Shown in pieces: positions 52,321 to 61,672 of a stretch of 64,000 nt of DNA. The stretch's first letter is position 1. The number at the start of each line of letters is the position of its first letter. The DNA comes from JABRWC01 sp039961675 (GTDB lineage: Bacteria > Planctomycetota > Phycisphaerae > UBA1845 > Fen-1342): the NCBI GenBank assembly GCA_039961675.1, contig JABRWC010000039.1:1-64000 (forward strand), read 5' to 3'. The position numbers were made by a program, and so were the translations under genes. The notes under the pieces are model-generated. The model was given only the letters and a program-made list of their open reading frames with translations, was not told where the DNA came from and ran no database searches.

Positions 52321-53081
52321 TGGGGCTGGACACGGCGATCGCCTGGACGCACCACACGTTCAACGTCGCGTGGGGGTGCGAGAAGATCAGCCCGGGGTGC
52401 GCTCACTGCTACGCGGACGCGCTCTCGCGCCGTAAGGGCTTCGACGTGTGGGGGCATGGAAAGGCGCGCCGCACATTCGGCCCCGAGTACTGGCGGCAAC
52501 CGCTCCGCTGGAACCGTGCCGCGGAACGCGCCGGCGAGCGCCGGCGTGTCTTTTGTTCATCCATGACGGACTGGGCCTTGGACGATCCGGTCCTGGCTCG
52601 GGAGCGCCGCAAGCTCTGGCCGCTGATTTTCGCGACGCCCTCGCTGGATTGGCTGCTGCTGAGCAAGCGGCCGGAGAACGCCGAGCGGATGCTCCCCGCG
52701 GATTGGGGGCGGGGCTGGTCGAACGTGTGGCTGGGGGTCTCGATCGAGAGCAACGAGTACGTGCAGCGCGCGGACATTCTGCGTCGGCTGCCGGCGGTCT
52801 GCCGGTTCGTTTCGTACGAGCCGGCGCTGGGGCCGCTGGACCGGCTGGACCTGTGCGGGATCGACTGGGTGATCTACGGCGGAGAGTCGGGGCCGGGGTT
52901 CCGGCCGCACAAGATCGAATGGGCGCGCTCGATGCGGGCGATGTGCGAGGCGGCCGGCGTGGCGTTCTTCTACAAACAGGGCCCGGGGCGCTACCCGGGG
53001 ACCGGCGTCGAGTTGGATGGCGAGGTCGTGCAGGACTACCCCAGGCCGCGCGGCACACGCGTGCTGCCGGTGCTGAAATAA
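52320..53081 (+). CDS. Phage Gp37/Gp68 family protein (DUF5131)
   Basis: The 253-residue protein follows the family pattern: TAIAWTHHTFNVAWGCEKIS, PGCAHCYADALSRR, RRTFGPEYWRQPLRWNR, and FCSSMTDWALDD. It ends with WVIYGGESGPGFRPH. The cysteines CEK...CAHC resemble a radical-SAM CxxxCxxC cluster, so iron-sulfur chemistry has been suggested for the family. Substrate unknown. It is coupled to the clamp-loader gene (TGATG) and has GGAGG in front. Confidence 0.88.
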   Translation: MGLDTAIAWTHHTFNVAWGCEKISPGCAHCYADALSRRKGFDVWGHGKARRTFGPEYWRQPLRWNRAAERAGERRRVFCSSMTDWALDDPVLARERRKLWPLIFATPSLDWLLLSKRPENAERMLPADWGRGWSNVWLGVSIESNEYVQRADILRRLPAVCRFVSYEPALGPLDRLDLCGIDWVIYGGESGPGFRPHKIEWARSMRAMCEAAGVAFFYKQGPGRYPGTGVELDGEVVQDYPRPRGTRVLPVLK

Positions 53082-53116
53082 GGCCGCAATGGGGCGGCCG
53101 GAACCAGGAGCAGTCG

Positions 53117-53572
53117 ATGACCACATATCCCACGCTCGATGAGGCCCGCAGGGCGGCCACGAGCGAGACTTTCGAGATCGTGGAGATCGACCATGCCAGG
53201 GATGGGCGCTGCTACGTCTGCTGCCGCAGCAGCGCACAGGGACTCCGGGCAGCGTTAGCCCGGGCACCAGTGGTGGAGATCGTCCGCGTTATTGGCGGAC
53301 ACACCATCAAGACCGCTGAGCAAATCGAGGCGGAGCGGGTCGCGTACCTGCGCGAGCATTGCACGTGTGAGCGCTGCGGCGTCCACATTGACGGCAACGT
53401 CGCGTACCGCCAGGAGGAGTGGGGGCGGCTCGGTGGTCGGGCGGTCCCCGTCACCGCGTACTATTGCGATCCCTGCCGCGTACTGCTGCAAGCCGTGGGA
53501 CAAGGTGAGTACACCGCCATGCACGAGCGGGCCGTCGATGTGCCGTCCGTAGAGCCGTACACCAAGGAGTGA
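53117..53572 (+). CDS. Zinc-binding hypothetical protein
   Basis: The 151-residue protein has CTCERCGVHIDG and YYCDPCRVLLQ near residues 94-128, a likely zinc site. An N-terminal domain of about 90 residues lacks a recognisable motif. AGGAG precedes ATG 53117. Not recognised. Confidence 0.55.
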   Translation: MTTYPTLDEARRAATSETFEIVEIDHARDGRCYVCCRSSAQGLRAALARAPVVEIVRVIGGHTIKTAEQIEAERVAYLREHCTCERCGVHIDGNVAYRQEEWGRLGGRAVPVTAYYCDPCRVLLQAVGQGEYTAMHERAVDVPSVEPYTKE

Positions 53573-53575
53573 CCC

Positions 53576-53785
53576 ATGACCAGGTTGCCAACGGGACCGT
53601 ATCGGACTGAACATTGGCGCGCTGTAATCGAGGCCGCGAAGTTGCGCCCCCGGCTCAAGCACCTCGTGCAATGCTACGAGCGGACTGGTCATCCCGCGTG
53701 CCTCAACGCGATCATGACCAACGCCGATGCCAATTTGTGGCTGACTTATAACACCGGAAAGATCACTCAGCCTATTGTAGGCTGA
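53576..53785 (+). CDS. Small hypothetical protein
   Basis: A 69-residue frame, ATG 53576, with AAGGAG 6 nt upstream. It lies 3 nt after the preceding stop. Predicted helical with HWRAVIEAAKLRPRLKHLV. Not recognised. Confidence 0.5.
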   Translation: MTRLPTGPYRTEHWRAVIEAAKLRPRLKHLVQCYERTGHPACLNAIMTNADANLWLTYNTGKITQPIVG

Positions 53786-53820
53786 CAGACCGAGCCGCAA
53801 TGGTACTGCCGGAGACAAAC

Positions 53821-54033
53821 ATGAATCGGCACCTGGAGCGCGTGACGGCTGTCATGGCGCTCGAGGCCGAGGAACGCCGCCAATTAGACTGCTTAATACT
53901 AACGGGTCCTTCCGGGACAACGCCGGGTTCGCCGTTGGTGGGGGAACCATCCACGAGGGGGGTTGAGTTTGTTTCCCGGGCGCGCGATGCTCGCCCTGCA
54001 TGGACGAGGTGGTCGAGAAGCTGCTGCTGCTGA
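53821..54033 (+). CDS. Doubtful small ORF before the terminase genes
   Basis: A 70-codon frame with GGAG upstream and a helical start (NRHLERVTAVMALEAEERRQ). The end loses coding character and runs into the next gene. It could be a short protein, a remnant, or spurious. Confidence 0.3.
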   Translation: MNRHLERVTAVMALEAEERRQLDCLILTGPSGTTPGSPLVGEPSTRGVEFVSRARDARPAWTRWSRSCCC

Positions 54034-54473
54034 TCGTGCGGGGGCTCAACTCCGAGACCGACCTGCGGCGCGCGGCCGCGCAGCTCGGGGTGAAGGCCAA
54101 GCGGGCGGCGGACGCGGTCACGTCGGCGCGCCAGAAGCTCACCCGCGCCGCGGCGGTCAGCGGCGACGAGGAGCTGGGCAAGGCGATCCGGCGCCTGGAG
54201 GACCTGTTCGGCAGCGCCACGCGGGCCAAGGACCACCGGACCGCGTTGATCGCCCAGAAGGAACTCCATAAACTCCTGGGGCTCTACGACCTGGCGGCCG
54301 CGCGCAAGGACGCGCCCGCCGACGCGGCCCAGTCTCCGGCGGAGGCCGAGCTGGCTGCGATACGCCTACACCTCCTGCCGCTCGGGCTGGCGGACGCGGA
54401 CTATCCGCTCCGCGAGCACGCGCGCATCGCCGCGGACCTCGTCCGCCGAGCCCGCGGGCGCCAATCCGAATAG
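54000..54473 (+). CDS. Small terminase subunit-like protein
   Basis: The 157-residue helical protein starts with EVVEKLLLLIVRGLNSETDL, then QLGVKAKRAADAVTSARQKL, a helix-turn-helix-like and coiled arrangement. It lies directly upstream of the large terminase, where TerS is usually encoded. TerS proteins recognise the phage packaging site. Sequence alone does not prove the family. No clear ribosome binding site is visible at ATG 54000. Confidence 0.5.
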   Translation: MDEVVEKLLLLIVRGLNSETDLRRAAAQLGVKAKRAADAVTSARQKLTRAAAVSGDEELGKAIRRLEDLFGSATRAKDHRTALIAQKELHKLLGLYDLAAARKDAPADAAQSPAEAELAAIRLHLLPLGLADADYPLREHARIAADLVRRARGRQSE

Positions 54474-54536
54474 AGCAGACACAGGGGGGACCCTCGCCCG
54501 CCGGCCGACCGGCGGCGCGCTCCGAAGGCCGTCGCC

Positions 54537-56600
54537 ATGTCGCAGAACTACGACCGCAAGCGCGAGCGCGCCCGCGAGCGCTCCGTACGGCAGTCCCGCT
54601 CCGGGCGGGACATCGGGGACATCCCCGTCGTGCAGGACTCGGCCCGGAAGCAGGAGGCGCTCCGGTCGTTCCGGGAATTCTGCCAGGCCTACTTCCCGCA
54701 CCGATTCCACCTCGCGTTCTCCGCGGACCACCAGCGCGTGATCGCCAAGCTCGAGACCGCGGTCACCTCCGGCGGGCAGTTCGCAGTGGCGATGCCGCGC
54801 GGCTTCGGGAAGACGGCGCTTTCGGTGGTGGGCGGACTATGGAGCGCGCTGCTCGGTCTGCACGCCTACGTGCTGCTGCTCGGCGCGGCGAAGGCGCACG
54901 CCCTGGACATGCTGGACCAGATCAAGATCGAGCTGTCGACGAACGATCGGCTCGCGGCCGACTTCCCGGAGGTCTGCTTCCCGATCCGCCGCCTCGAGCA
55001 CCAGACGCGGCGTTGCGTCGGGCAGCTCCACCACGGCCGGCCGACGCTGATCGAATGGCGCGAGAGCCGCATCCGCCTGCCGACGATCCCGGGCAGCCGG
55101 GCGAGCGGCGTGATCATCCGCGTCGCCGGCCTGCTGGGGGCGATCCGCGGCGCCTCGCACGCCCGCGCCGACGGCCACGTGGTGCGTCCCAGCCTGGTCG
55201 TGATCGACGACCCGCAGACGCAACAGAGCGCCCGCAGCCCGTCGCAGTGCGAGAAGCGCGAGGCGGTGATCACGCGCGACGTGCTCGGCCTGGCCGGCCC
55301 GGGAAGAGCGATCTCCGCCATCATGCCCTGCACGGTCATCGGCCCGGACGACCTGGCCGACCGGATCCTGAACCGCGACCGCAACCCGCAATGGCACGGC
55401 GAACGCTGCAAGATGGTGCTGAGTTGGCCGACCGACACCGAACGCTGGAAGGAGTACGCCGAACGGCGGCGTGCCGCGCAGCGCGAGGACCTGGCGCCGA
55501 CCGACGCGAACGAGTTCTACGCCGCGAACCGATCGGCCATGGACGCGGGGGCTGCGGTGTCATGGCCGGAGCGCCGCAGTGCGGACGAGCTCTCCGCGAT
55601 CCAGCATGCGATGAACCTGAAGATCGACCATGGGGACGCGTACGTCGCGGCGGAGTGCCAGAACGAGCCGCTCCGCGAGGCCGACCAGGCCGAGGACATG
55701 CTCACCGCGGACGAGATCGTCGCGCGGCTCTCCGGTCACGAGCGCGGGCTGATCCCGCTCGGCGCCAGCATCATGACCATGTTCGTCGACGTGCAGCAAC
55801 GCTGCCTCTTCTGGGCGGTGGTGGCGTGGGCGGACAACTTCTCGGGGTGGCTGGTGGACTGCGGCAGCGAGCCGGACCAGAAGCTCAAGTACTTTACCCT
55901 GTCCGAGGTGCGCCGAACGCTCCAGGCCGCCGCACCGCGGGCGGGCCTGGACGGCGCGATCTACGCCGGCCTGGGCCGCCTGGCCGAGCGCACGCTGGGC
56001 CGCGAATGGAAGCGCGATGACGGCGCCGCTGTGCGGATCGATCGCTGCCTGGTCGATGCGAACTGGGGCCAGAGCACGGACGTCGTCTATCAGTTCTGCC
56101 GCGAAAGCGCGCACGCGGCCATGCTCACGCCCTCGCATGGCCGCTACGTGGGTGCGGCCAGCGTGCCGATGAGCCTCTACCAGAAACGGCCCGGCGAGCG
56201 GGTCGGGCTCAACTGGCGCATCCCGGTCTCGGGCGGGAAGCGCGCCGTCCGGCACGTGGTGTTCGACACGAACTTCTGGAAGAGTTTCCTGTTCGCGCGG
56301 CTCGGTGTGGCGATGGGCGATCCCGGCGCGCTTACGCTCTGGGGCCGCTCGGCCGACGCGCATCGCATGCTCGCCGACCACCTGACCGCCGAGTACCCGG
56401 TCCGCACCGAGGCCCGCGGCCGCACGGTGGACGAGTGGAAGGCGCGCCCGGGCCGCGACAACCACTGGCTGGACTGCCTGACCGGCTGCGCTGTCGCGGC
56501 CAGCATGCAGGGGGCGGCGCTGCCCGAGATGCGCGAAGGCCCCGGGAAACCTCGCCGCCGATTCGCCCAGAAGTACGCGGCATGGAGGAAGGCGCGATGA
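54537..56600 (+). CDS. terL: Terminase large subunit (GpA family)
   Basis: The 687-residue motor packs DNA into the prohead and cuts it. Walker A is AMPRGFGKT (85-93), Walker B is LVVIDDPQ (around Asp224/Asp225), and the nuclease domain has Asp418 in MFVDVQ and a late WLDCLTGCA. Length matches lambda gpA-type terminases (about 640-690), which generate cohesive ends in relatives. It ends in an ATGA overlap with the next gene. Confidence 0.92.
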   Translation: MSQNYDRKRERARERSVRQSRSGRDIGDIPVVQDSARKQEALRSFREFCQAYFPHRFHLAFSADHQRVIAKLETAVTSGGQFAVAMPRGFGKTALSVVGGLWSALLGLHAYVLLLGAAKAHALDMLDQIKIELSTNDRLAADFPEVCFPIRRLEHQTRRCVGQLHHGRPTLIEWRESRIRLPTIPGSRASGVIIRVAGLLGAIRGASHARADGHVVRPSLVVIDDPQTQQSARSPSQCEKREAVITRDVLGLAGPGRAISAIMPCTVIGPDDLADRILNRDRNPQWHGERCKMVLSWPTDTERWKEYAERRRAAQREDLAPTDANEFYAANRSAMDAGAAVSWPERRSADELSAIQHAMNLKIDHGDAYVAAECQNEPLREADQAEDMLTADEIVARLSGHERGLIPLGASIMTMFVDVQQRCLFWAVVAWADNFSGWLVDCGSEPDQKLKYFTLSEVRRTLQAAAPRAGLDGAIYAGLGRLAERTLGREWKRDDGAAVRIDRCLVDANWGQSTDVVYQFCRESAHAAMLTPSHGRYVGAASVPMSLYQKRPGERVGLNWRIPVSGGKRAVRHVVFDTNFWKSFLFARLGVAMGDPGALTLWGRSADAHRMLADHLTAEYPVRTEARGRTVDEWKARPGRDNHWLDCLTGCAVAASMQGAALPEMREGPGKPRRRFAQKYAAWRKAR

Positions 56601-56800
56601 TGCCGGACGACCAGGACGGCGCGGCCGCGCAGGAGGGCGTGCGCTGTCCCGACTGCAACTGCGCGCACGTGCCGGTCTGGTCCACGCGGCGCCGCGCGCG
56701 CCACGTGCTGCGGGTGCGCATCTGCCGCCATTGCGGGCGGCGGTTCGTGACGCGCGAGCGATCCGACGGGCCGGCCCAGCGGCGCGGCGGTGTCCAGTAA
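56597..56800 (+). CDS. Small zinc-ribbon protein after terL
   Basis: The 67-residue protein has CPDCNCAHVPVWSTRRR and CRHCGRRFVTRE, a zinc ribbon like transcription-factor or HNH-adjacent ribbons. It starts within an ATGA overlap, behind GGAGGAAGG. Possible regulator or packaging accessory. Not recognised further. Confidence 0.6.
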   Translation: MMPDDQDGAAAQEGVRCPDCNCAHVPVWSTRRRARHVLRVRICRHCGRRFVTRERSDGPAQRRGGVQ

Positions 56801-56841
56801 TGGAACTTTTCTTCCATACCGTCCATTAGTGGACGATTTTC
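56800..56841 (+). terminator. Tandem small hairpins, possible terminator
   Basis: ATGGAA/TTCCAT (loop CTTTTC) is followed by CGTCCA-TTAG-TGGACG and then ATTTTCG. Both stems are 6 bp and the T-tract is short. They lie in a 174-bp gap between the zinc-ribbon gene and the connector gene; nothing else was seen there. Confidence 0.4.
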
Positions 56842-56974
56842 GCCTTCACACTCCTGTTTCTCGGGCCGTCCGCCACGGGCGGGTCTATATCCATGGCGTA
56901 GGCGGTCGTTCGAGTTGCGTCCGCGGCGCGGCTCATCCCCGCGCTGCGGACGTCGCATCACCAGGGGGCGTTCC

Positions 56975-57172
56975 GTGGCCGACGATCTCGCGGACTCCAT
57001 CCGCACGAACGCGCAGGCGCCGCGCAAGGTGGAGGGCGACGAGGCGACGGTCGAGCAGCACTCGCTGCCGGACCAGATCGCGGCTGACCGCTACCTGGCC
57101 AGCAAGGCGGCCGCCAAAAAGACGACGCTCGGCATCCAGTTCCGGAAGATCGTCCCCCCGGGGGCTACCTGA
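56975..57172 (+). CDS. gpW-like head-tail connector, tentative
   Basis: The 65-residue protein lies between terL and the portal, where lambda-like phages encode the 68-residue gpW. It has helical VEQHSLPDQIAADRYLASKA followed by a short strand-rich end (TTLGIQFRKIVPPG). The GTG start at 56975 has GGGGG upstream. Its stop shares one base with the portal start (TGATG). Assignment rests on place and size. Confidence 0.5.
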   Translation: MADDLADSIRTNAQAPRKVEGDEATVEQHSLPDQIAADRYLASKAAAKKTTLGIQFRKIVPPGAT

Positions 57173-58731
57173 TGTCGGTTCTGGGCAATATCCGCCGCAT
57201 GTTCCGGCCGCGGGCAGCGCGGCCGGACATGGCGCGTTTCGCCGCCCAGGTCGCGCGCACCGTGCGGGCCAAGTACGACGCCGCCGAGACCAGCGACGAG
57301 GACCGCCGCTGGTGGGCGTCCGCCGACAACCTCTCCGCGGACGCCGCGAACAGCGCCGACGTCCGCCGGAAGCTGCGCAACCGGACGCGCTACGAGGTCG
57401 CCAACAATGGCTTCGCGCGGGGCATCGCGAACACGCTGGCGAACTACGTGGTCGGGACCGGCCCGCGGCTCCAGGTCCTGCTCCCCGACCGCGAGCAGCG
57501 CCAGTTCGTGGAGCGCGAGTTCTCGCTCTGGGCTCGGCGGGTGCGACTGGCGGACAAGCTGCGCCTGATGCGCGAGACACGCGTGGTGGATGGCGAGGCA
57601 TTCCTGTTGCTGCGGACCAACCGCGGCCGGGAAGAGACCTCACTGGATCGCGAAGGTGTCCGCCGGCCGATGGTCATGCTGGACGTGCAACTGATCGAGG
57701 CGGACAGAATCGCGACGCCGACGTTGCCATATCCGACCGCCAACGCGATCGACGGCATCCGCTTCGATCCGGCCGGGAACCCGATCGAATACCACCTGCT
57801 CCGCCGGCACCCGGGCGACATGCACTTGCCGTCGATCTCACCCTGGGACTACGAGCCGGTCGAGGCGCAGCTGGTGATCCACTACTTCCGGCACGACCGG
57901 GCGGGCCAGCACCGCGGGGTCCCGGAGTACACACCCGTGCTGCGGCTATTCGCGTTCCACCGCCGGTTCGTCCTGGCGACAATCCGCGCGGCCGAGGCGG
58001 CCGCGGACTTCGCGGTCATGCTGGAGACGGACGCGCCGGCCGACCCGGACGCGGTCGAGAGCGCCGAGGACATCCCGCTGATCGAAATCGAGCGCGGGAT
58101 GCTCACGCCAATGCCGGCCGGCTACAAGGCGAACCAACTCAGGCCCGAGCATCCCTCCACGACGTTCGAGTCGTTCCACCGCCGGATCGTCGGTGACGTG
58201 GCGCGGGTCCTGAACATGCCGCTGAACATCGCGCTCGGTGATTCGTCGGGGCTGAACTACAGCTCCGGGAGGCTGGACCATCAGAGCTTCCACCGCTCGA
58301 TCGCCGTGGATCGCCGCGACCTGGAAGACACCGTGCTGGACCGGCTCTTCGCGGCCTGGCTCGATGAGGCGGTGCTGATCGACGACTACCTGCCGAGAGC
58401 GCTGCGTGCCCGGGACGCCGAGGTCCCGCACACGTGGATGTGGCCTGGGTTCGGCTCGATCGACGCGCAGAAGGAGGAGACCGCGCGCGAGAAGCGGCTC
58501 CAGAACGGGATGTCGTCGTACCCGACGGAGTTCGCGGCGGCCGGCCAGGACTGGGAGATCGAGCAGGAGCAGCAGGCCGCGGCCCTGGGCGTGAGCCTTA
58601 CCGAGTACCGCGAGCTCCTGCGGCGCAGGCTGTTCGGCGCCGCGGATGCGACAGCCGGCAAGCAGGCCGATCGACCCGAGATCGAGCCGGAGGATGCCGA
58701 CGAGTCGGAAGAGCGGAGGGCCGCTGCGTGA
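57172..58731 (+). CDS. Phage portal protein, lambda family
   Basis: The 519-residue protein forms the dodecameric DNA-entry ring of the prohead. Family traits are NGFARGIANTLANYVVGTGP near the N-terminus, DGEAFLLLR, VQLIEADRI, and LGDSSGLNYSSGRLD near the middle. The last is a hallmark of the lambda gpB/Phage_portal_2 family. A disordered acidic tail closes it. Starts in TGATG with the connector gene and ends in GTGA with the protease-capsid gene. Confidence 0.92.
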   Translation: MSVLGNIRRMFRPRAARPDMARFAAQVARTVRAKYDAAETSDEDRRWWASADNLSADAANSADVRRKLRNRTRYEVANNGFARGIANTLANYVVGTGPRLQVLLPDREQRQFVEREFSLWARRVRLADKLRLMRETRVVDGEAFLLLRTNRGREETSLDREGVRRPMVMLDVQLIEADRIATPTLPYPTANAIDGIRFDPAGNPIEYHLLRRHPGDMHLPSISPWDYEPVEAQLVIHYFRHDRAGQHRGVPEYTPVLRLFAFHRRFVLATIRAAEAAADFAVMLETDAPADPDAVESAEDIPLIEIERGMLTPMPAGYKANQLRPEHPSTTFESFHRRIVGDVARVLNMPLNIALGDSSGLNYSSGRLDHQSFHRSIAVDRRDLEDTVLDRLFAAWLDEAVLIDDYLPRALRARDAEVPHTWMWPGFGSIDAQKEETAREKRLQNGMSSYPTEFAAAGQDWEIEQEQQAAALGVSLTEYRELLRRRLFGAADATAGKQADRPEIEPEDADESEERRAAA

Positions 58732-60854
58732 GCACCAGGCCGAAATCATCCTCCGCGCCGCTGAGTGCCTTCGCCCTGCGCGGCCCTGCCCGGATCGCGG
58801 CCGCGGCCGACGGCGCGGCGGACAAGCGCCCGACGTTCGCGATCGACGCGTACGGCGGCGGCGCGCTGCGCCTGATGTACTGGTACTACCCGGTCGTGAT
58901 CGACCTCAAGGGGCTCAGCGCCAGCAGACGCACCACGGTGCTGCTCGAGCACGACTACCGGCGCATCGTCGGGCAGTCCCTGGAACTGCAGAACGACAGG
59001 CGCCGGCTGACGCTCTCGGGGATCATCACCGGCGATACGGACGACCCGAACGAAGCCGCCCACGTGGTGGTGACGCATGCTCGCAACGGCTTTGTCTGGG
59101 CGGCGAGCGTCGGCGTATCCCCGGAAGTCACCGAGCCGATCGCCGAGGGACAGAAGGTGCGCGTCAACGGCCAGGAGTTCAGCGGGCCGCTGACCGTGGT
59201 ACGCAAGGGGCGGCTGGGCGAGGTCTCGCTCGTCGCCGTCGGCGCGGACGAGACGGGCCGCGCGAAGGTGGCGGCCTCGGGCCGCACAGGGGAGGCACTG
59301 GCAATGAACTTCGAGCAGTGGCTGGAAGCGCAGGGTTTCGACCCGGCGAGCCTGTCGGGCCAGCAGAAGACCTCGCTGAAAGCCGCATTCGCGGCCTCGA
59401 GCAAGCCGCCTGCGCAGGCGACGGCGCCGCAGCAGCCGGCCGAGGCTCCGGCGGCCGAACCCACGGCTTCGCCGCCCGCGAACGCGAATCCGGGCGTTGA
59501 TCCGCACTCCACGATGCCCGCGGCGACGCCGAGCGTCGTGGCCGCGATGCGGGCTGAGGCCGCAGCGGAGACGCTGCGCATCGCCGCGCTCCGCAAGGTC
59601 TGCGCCGGCAAGCACAACGACATCGAGGCCAAGGCGATCCGCGAGGGCTGGACGCCGGAGAAGTGCGAGCTGGAGGTGCTGCGCGCCAGCCGCGCGGCGG
59701 CGCCGGCGATCCACATGCCGCAGCCGTCGAGCGAGCCGGCCGTGATCGAGGCCGCGCTGTGCCGTTCGCTGAAGCTTCCCGGGCTGGAGAAGCACTACAA
59801 GCCGCAGACTCTGGAGGCCTCGGAGCGGAGCTTCCGGCGCGGTTTCTCGGGCCTGCACCACCTGCTGAGCGTAGTCGCCCGCGCGAACGGCTGGAGCGGG
59901 GAGTCGGTGCGGGACGACATGCGCTCCGTCCTGCGGGCCGCGTTCAGCACGATGGACATCAGCGGTATCCTGTCGAACGTCGCGAACAAGTTCCTGCTCG
60001 CGGCCTTCACGTCGCTCGACCAGACCTGGCGGCAGATCGCCGCGATCCGTCCCGTGAACACGTTCCACCAGGTCGAGAGCTACCGGCTGACCGACTCGAT
60101 GGATTACGAGAAGGTCGGCCCCACCGGCGAGCTGAAGCACGGCAAGCTGGGCGAGGACAAGTACACCAACCAGGTCGAGACCTACGGGAAGCTCTTCCGC
60201 CTGACGCGCACGCACATGGTCAACGACGACCTGGGCGCGCTGCAGGCGATCCCGACCATGTTGGGCCTGGGCGCCGCCCGCGCGCTCAACAAGGTGTTCT
60301 GGAAGGAGTTCCTGGATAACGCGAGCTTCTTCGCGGCGGGCAACAACAACTACCTGTCCGGGGCCGCGACCGCGTTGAGCTTCGACGCGCTTGCGTCGGC
60401 GGATGCGCTGTTCCGGAAGCAGAAAGACAGCGAGGGGAACCTGCTGGGGGTGACGCCGAGGATCGTGCTCACGCCGTCGGACCTGGCGGTGTACGCGGAG
60501 GGTTGGACGCTTTCGCCGGAGTACCGCGAGCTGCAGGACAGCACGGCCACGGGCAAGGCGGCCAAGCAGCTCTTCACGCGGAACGTGCACGCGGGCAAGT
60601 GGCGGCCGGTCAGCACGGCCTACCTCCAGGACGCGGCGTTCACGGGCTACTCGGCGAAGGCCTGGTACCTGCTTGCGGACCCGATGGAACTGGCGGCGAT
60701 CGAGGTCGCGTTCCTGAACGGCCAGGAGATGCCGACGATCGAGTCGGCCGACGCGGACTTCGACGAGCTCGGCGTCCAGTTCCGCGGCTATCACGATTTC
60801 GGCGCCCGGAAGCAGGACCACCGGGCGGGCGTGAAGATGAAGGGCGAAGCGTAA
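58728..60854 (+). CDS. Prohead protease fused to Mu gpT-like major capsid protein
   Basis: The 708-residue polyprotein combines maturation protease and capsid subunit. Residues about 30-185 are an HK97-type serine protease with candidate triad His75 (LLEHDYRR), Ser127 (VWAASVGV) and Glu165 (LGEVSLVAVGAD). Residues 190-300 form a low-complexity Ala/Pro linker, probably scaffold. From about residue 385 comes a Mu gpT-like capsid protein (FSTMDISGILSNVANKFLLA at about 407; FTRNVHAGKWRPV near the end). Self-cleavage would be needed before assembly. GTG 58728 is supported by GGAGGG and the GTGA overlap. Confidence 0.85.
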   Translation: MSTRPKSSSAPLSAFALRGPARIAAAADGAADKRPTFAIDAYGGGALRLMYWYYPVVIDLKGLSASRRTTVLLEHDYRRIVGQSLELQNDRRRLTLSGIITGDTDDPNEAAHVVVTHARNGFVWAASVGVSPEVTEPIAEGQKVRVNGQEFSGPLTVVRKGRLGEVSLVAVGADETGRAKVAASGRTGEALAMNFEQWLEAQGFDPASLSGQQKTSLKAAFAASSKPPAQATAPQQPAEAPAAEPTASPPANANPGVDPHSTMPAATPSVVAAMRAEAAAETLRIAALRKVCAGKHNDIEAKAIREGWTPEKCELEVLRASRAAAPAIHMPQPSSEPAVIEAALCRSLKLPGLEKHYKPQTLEASERSFRRGFSGLHHLLSVVARANGWSGESVRDDMRSVLRAAFSTMDISGILSNVANKFLLAAFTSLDQTWRQIAAIRPVNTFHQVESYRLTDSMDYEKVGPTGELKHGKLGEDKYTNQVETYGKLFRLTRTHMVNDDLGALQAIPTMLGLGAARALNKVFWKEFLDNASFFAAGNNNYLSGAATALSFDALASADALFRKQKDSEGNLLGVTPRIVLTPSDLAVYAEGWTLSPEYRELQDSTATGKAAKQLFTRNVHAGKWRPVSTAYLQDAAFTGYSAKAWYLLADPMELAAIEVAFLNGQEMPTIESADADFDELGVQFRGYHDFGARKQDHRAGVKMKGEA

Positions 60855-60928
60855 CCGACGGCGCCGGGGGGCGTTGTCTTTCCGCGGCCGCCGGCGGGCG
60901 GACCGCATGAGACTGTGAGGAGCTGCCA

Positions 60929-61636
60929 ATGGCACAGACGTTTCAGGCTCGGCGCCTCTCCCGGGGCGACACGATCGACTACACGCCCGGCTCCGCCGTG
61001 GCGGCGGGCGCCGTGGTGATCCAGGGTCCGCTGGTCGGCATCGCCGAGGTCCCGATCGCGGCCAACGCGCTCGGGGCACTGGCGGTCGCGGGCGTGTTCG
61101 ACATCGTCAAGGTCAACGGGTCGATCTCGGCGGGCGCCGCGGTCTACTGGGACGCCGACGGCGATCCGCAGGGCGGGGCGGCGGGCAGCGGCGCGCTGAC
61201 CACGACGAGCACCGATAACACGTTCGTGGGCTGGGCGGTTGCGGCCGCCGGCGCGACGGACGAGAAGGTGCCGGTCAAGCTCGGGAACGTCACGGGCGTC
61301 ACGGTCTACAACGATCTCGAGAACGTCATCGCCGACCCCGGCGACGGCGAGGCGATCCCGGTCGACGACAGCGGCTCTTGCCAGCTCGTCACGGCGGGCG
61401 CGGAGACGCGCACGCTGGCGGCGCCGCTGCGCGTGGGACAGTTGCTCGCGCTCAGCATGAAGACCGACGGCGGAAACTGCGTCGTCACCGCCGCGGCCGC
61501 GGTGAACGAGACGGGCAACAACACGCTGACGTTCGACAACACCGGCGAAGTGATCATCCTGGTCGGCATCGAGGAAGGCGCGAGCAAGGTCTGGCGCGTG
61601 GTGGCGAACGACGGCGTCGGACTGACGACGGTCTAA
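60929..61636 (+). CDS. DUF2190 capsid decoration protein, extended
   Basis: The 235-residue protein has a DUF2190 cement domain at about 1-115 (GDTIDYTPGSAVAAGAVVIQ, TFVGWAVAAAGATDEKVPVK), which stabilises expanded capsids. A second beta-domain (120-235) contains EVIILVGIEEGASKVWRVVA and resembles extra domains of structural proteins. GAGGAG lies just upstream of ATG 60929. Lies directly after the capsid gene, as expected. Confidence 0.8.
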   Translation: MAQTFQARRLSRGDTIDYTPGSAVAAGAVVIQGPLVGIAEVPIAANALGALAVAGVFDIVKVNGSISAGAAVYWDADGDPQGGAAGSGALTTTSTDNTFVGWAVAAAGATDEKVPVKLGNVTGVTVYNDLENVIADPGDGEAIPVDDSGSCQLVTAGAETRTLAAPLRVGQLLALSMKTDGGNCVVTAAAAVNETGNNTLTFDNTGEVIILVGIEEGASKVWRVVANDGVGLTTV

Positions 61637-61672
61637 CGCCGCGGCTGGTCCGAACGGCGGGGGCAGGCGTCC

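Noticed and set aside
60503..60910. Open frame overlapping the capsid 3' end
   Set aside because: It is a shifted-frame shadow of the capsid with no start signal.
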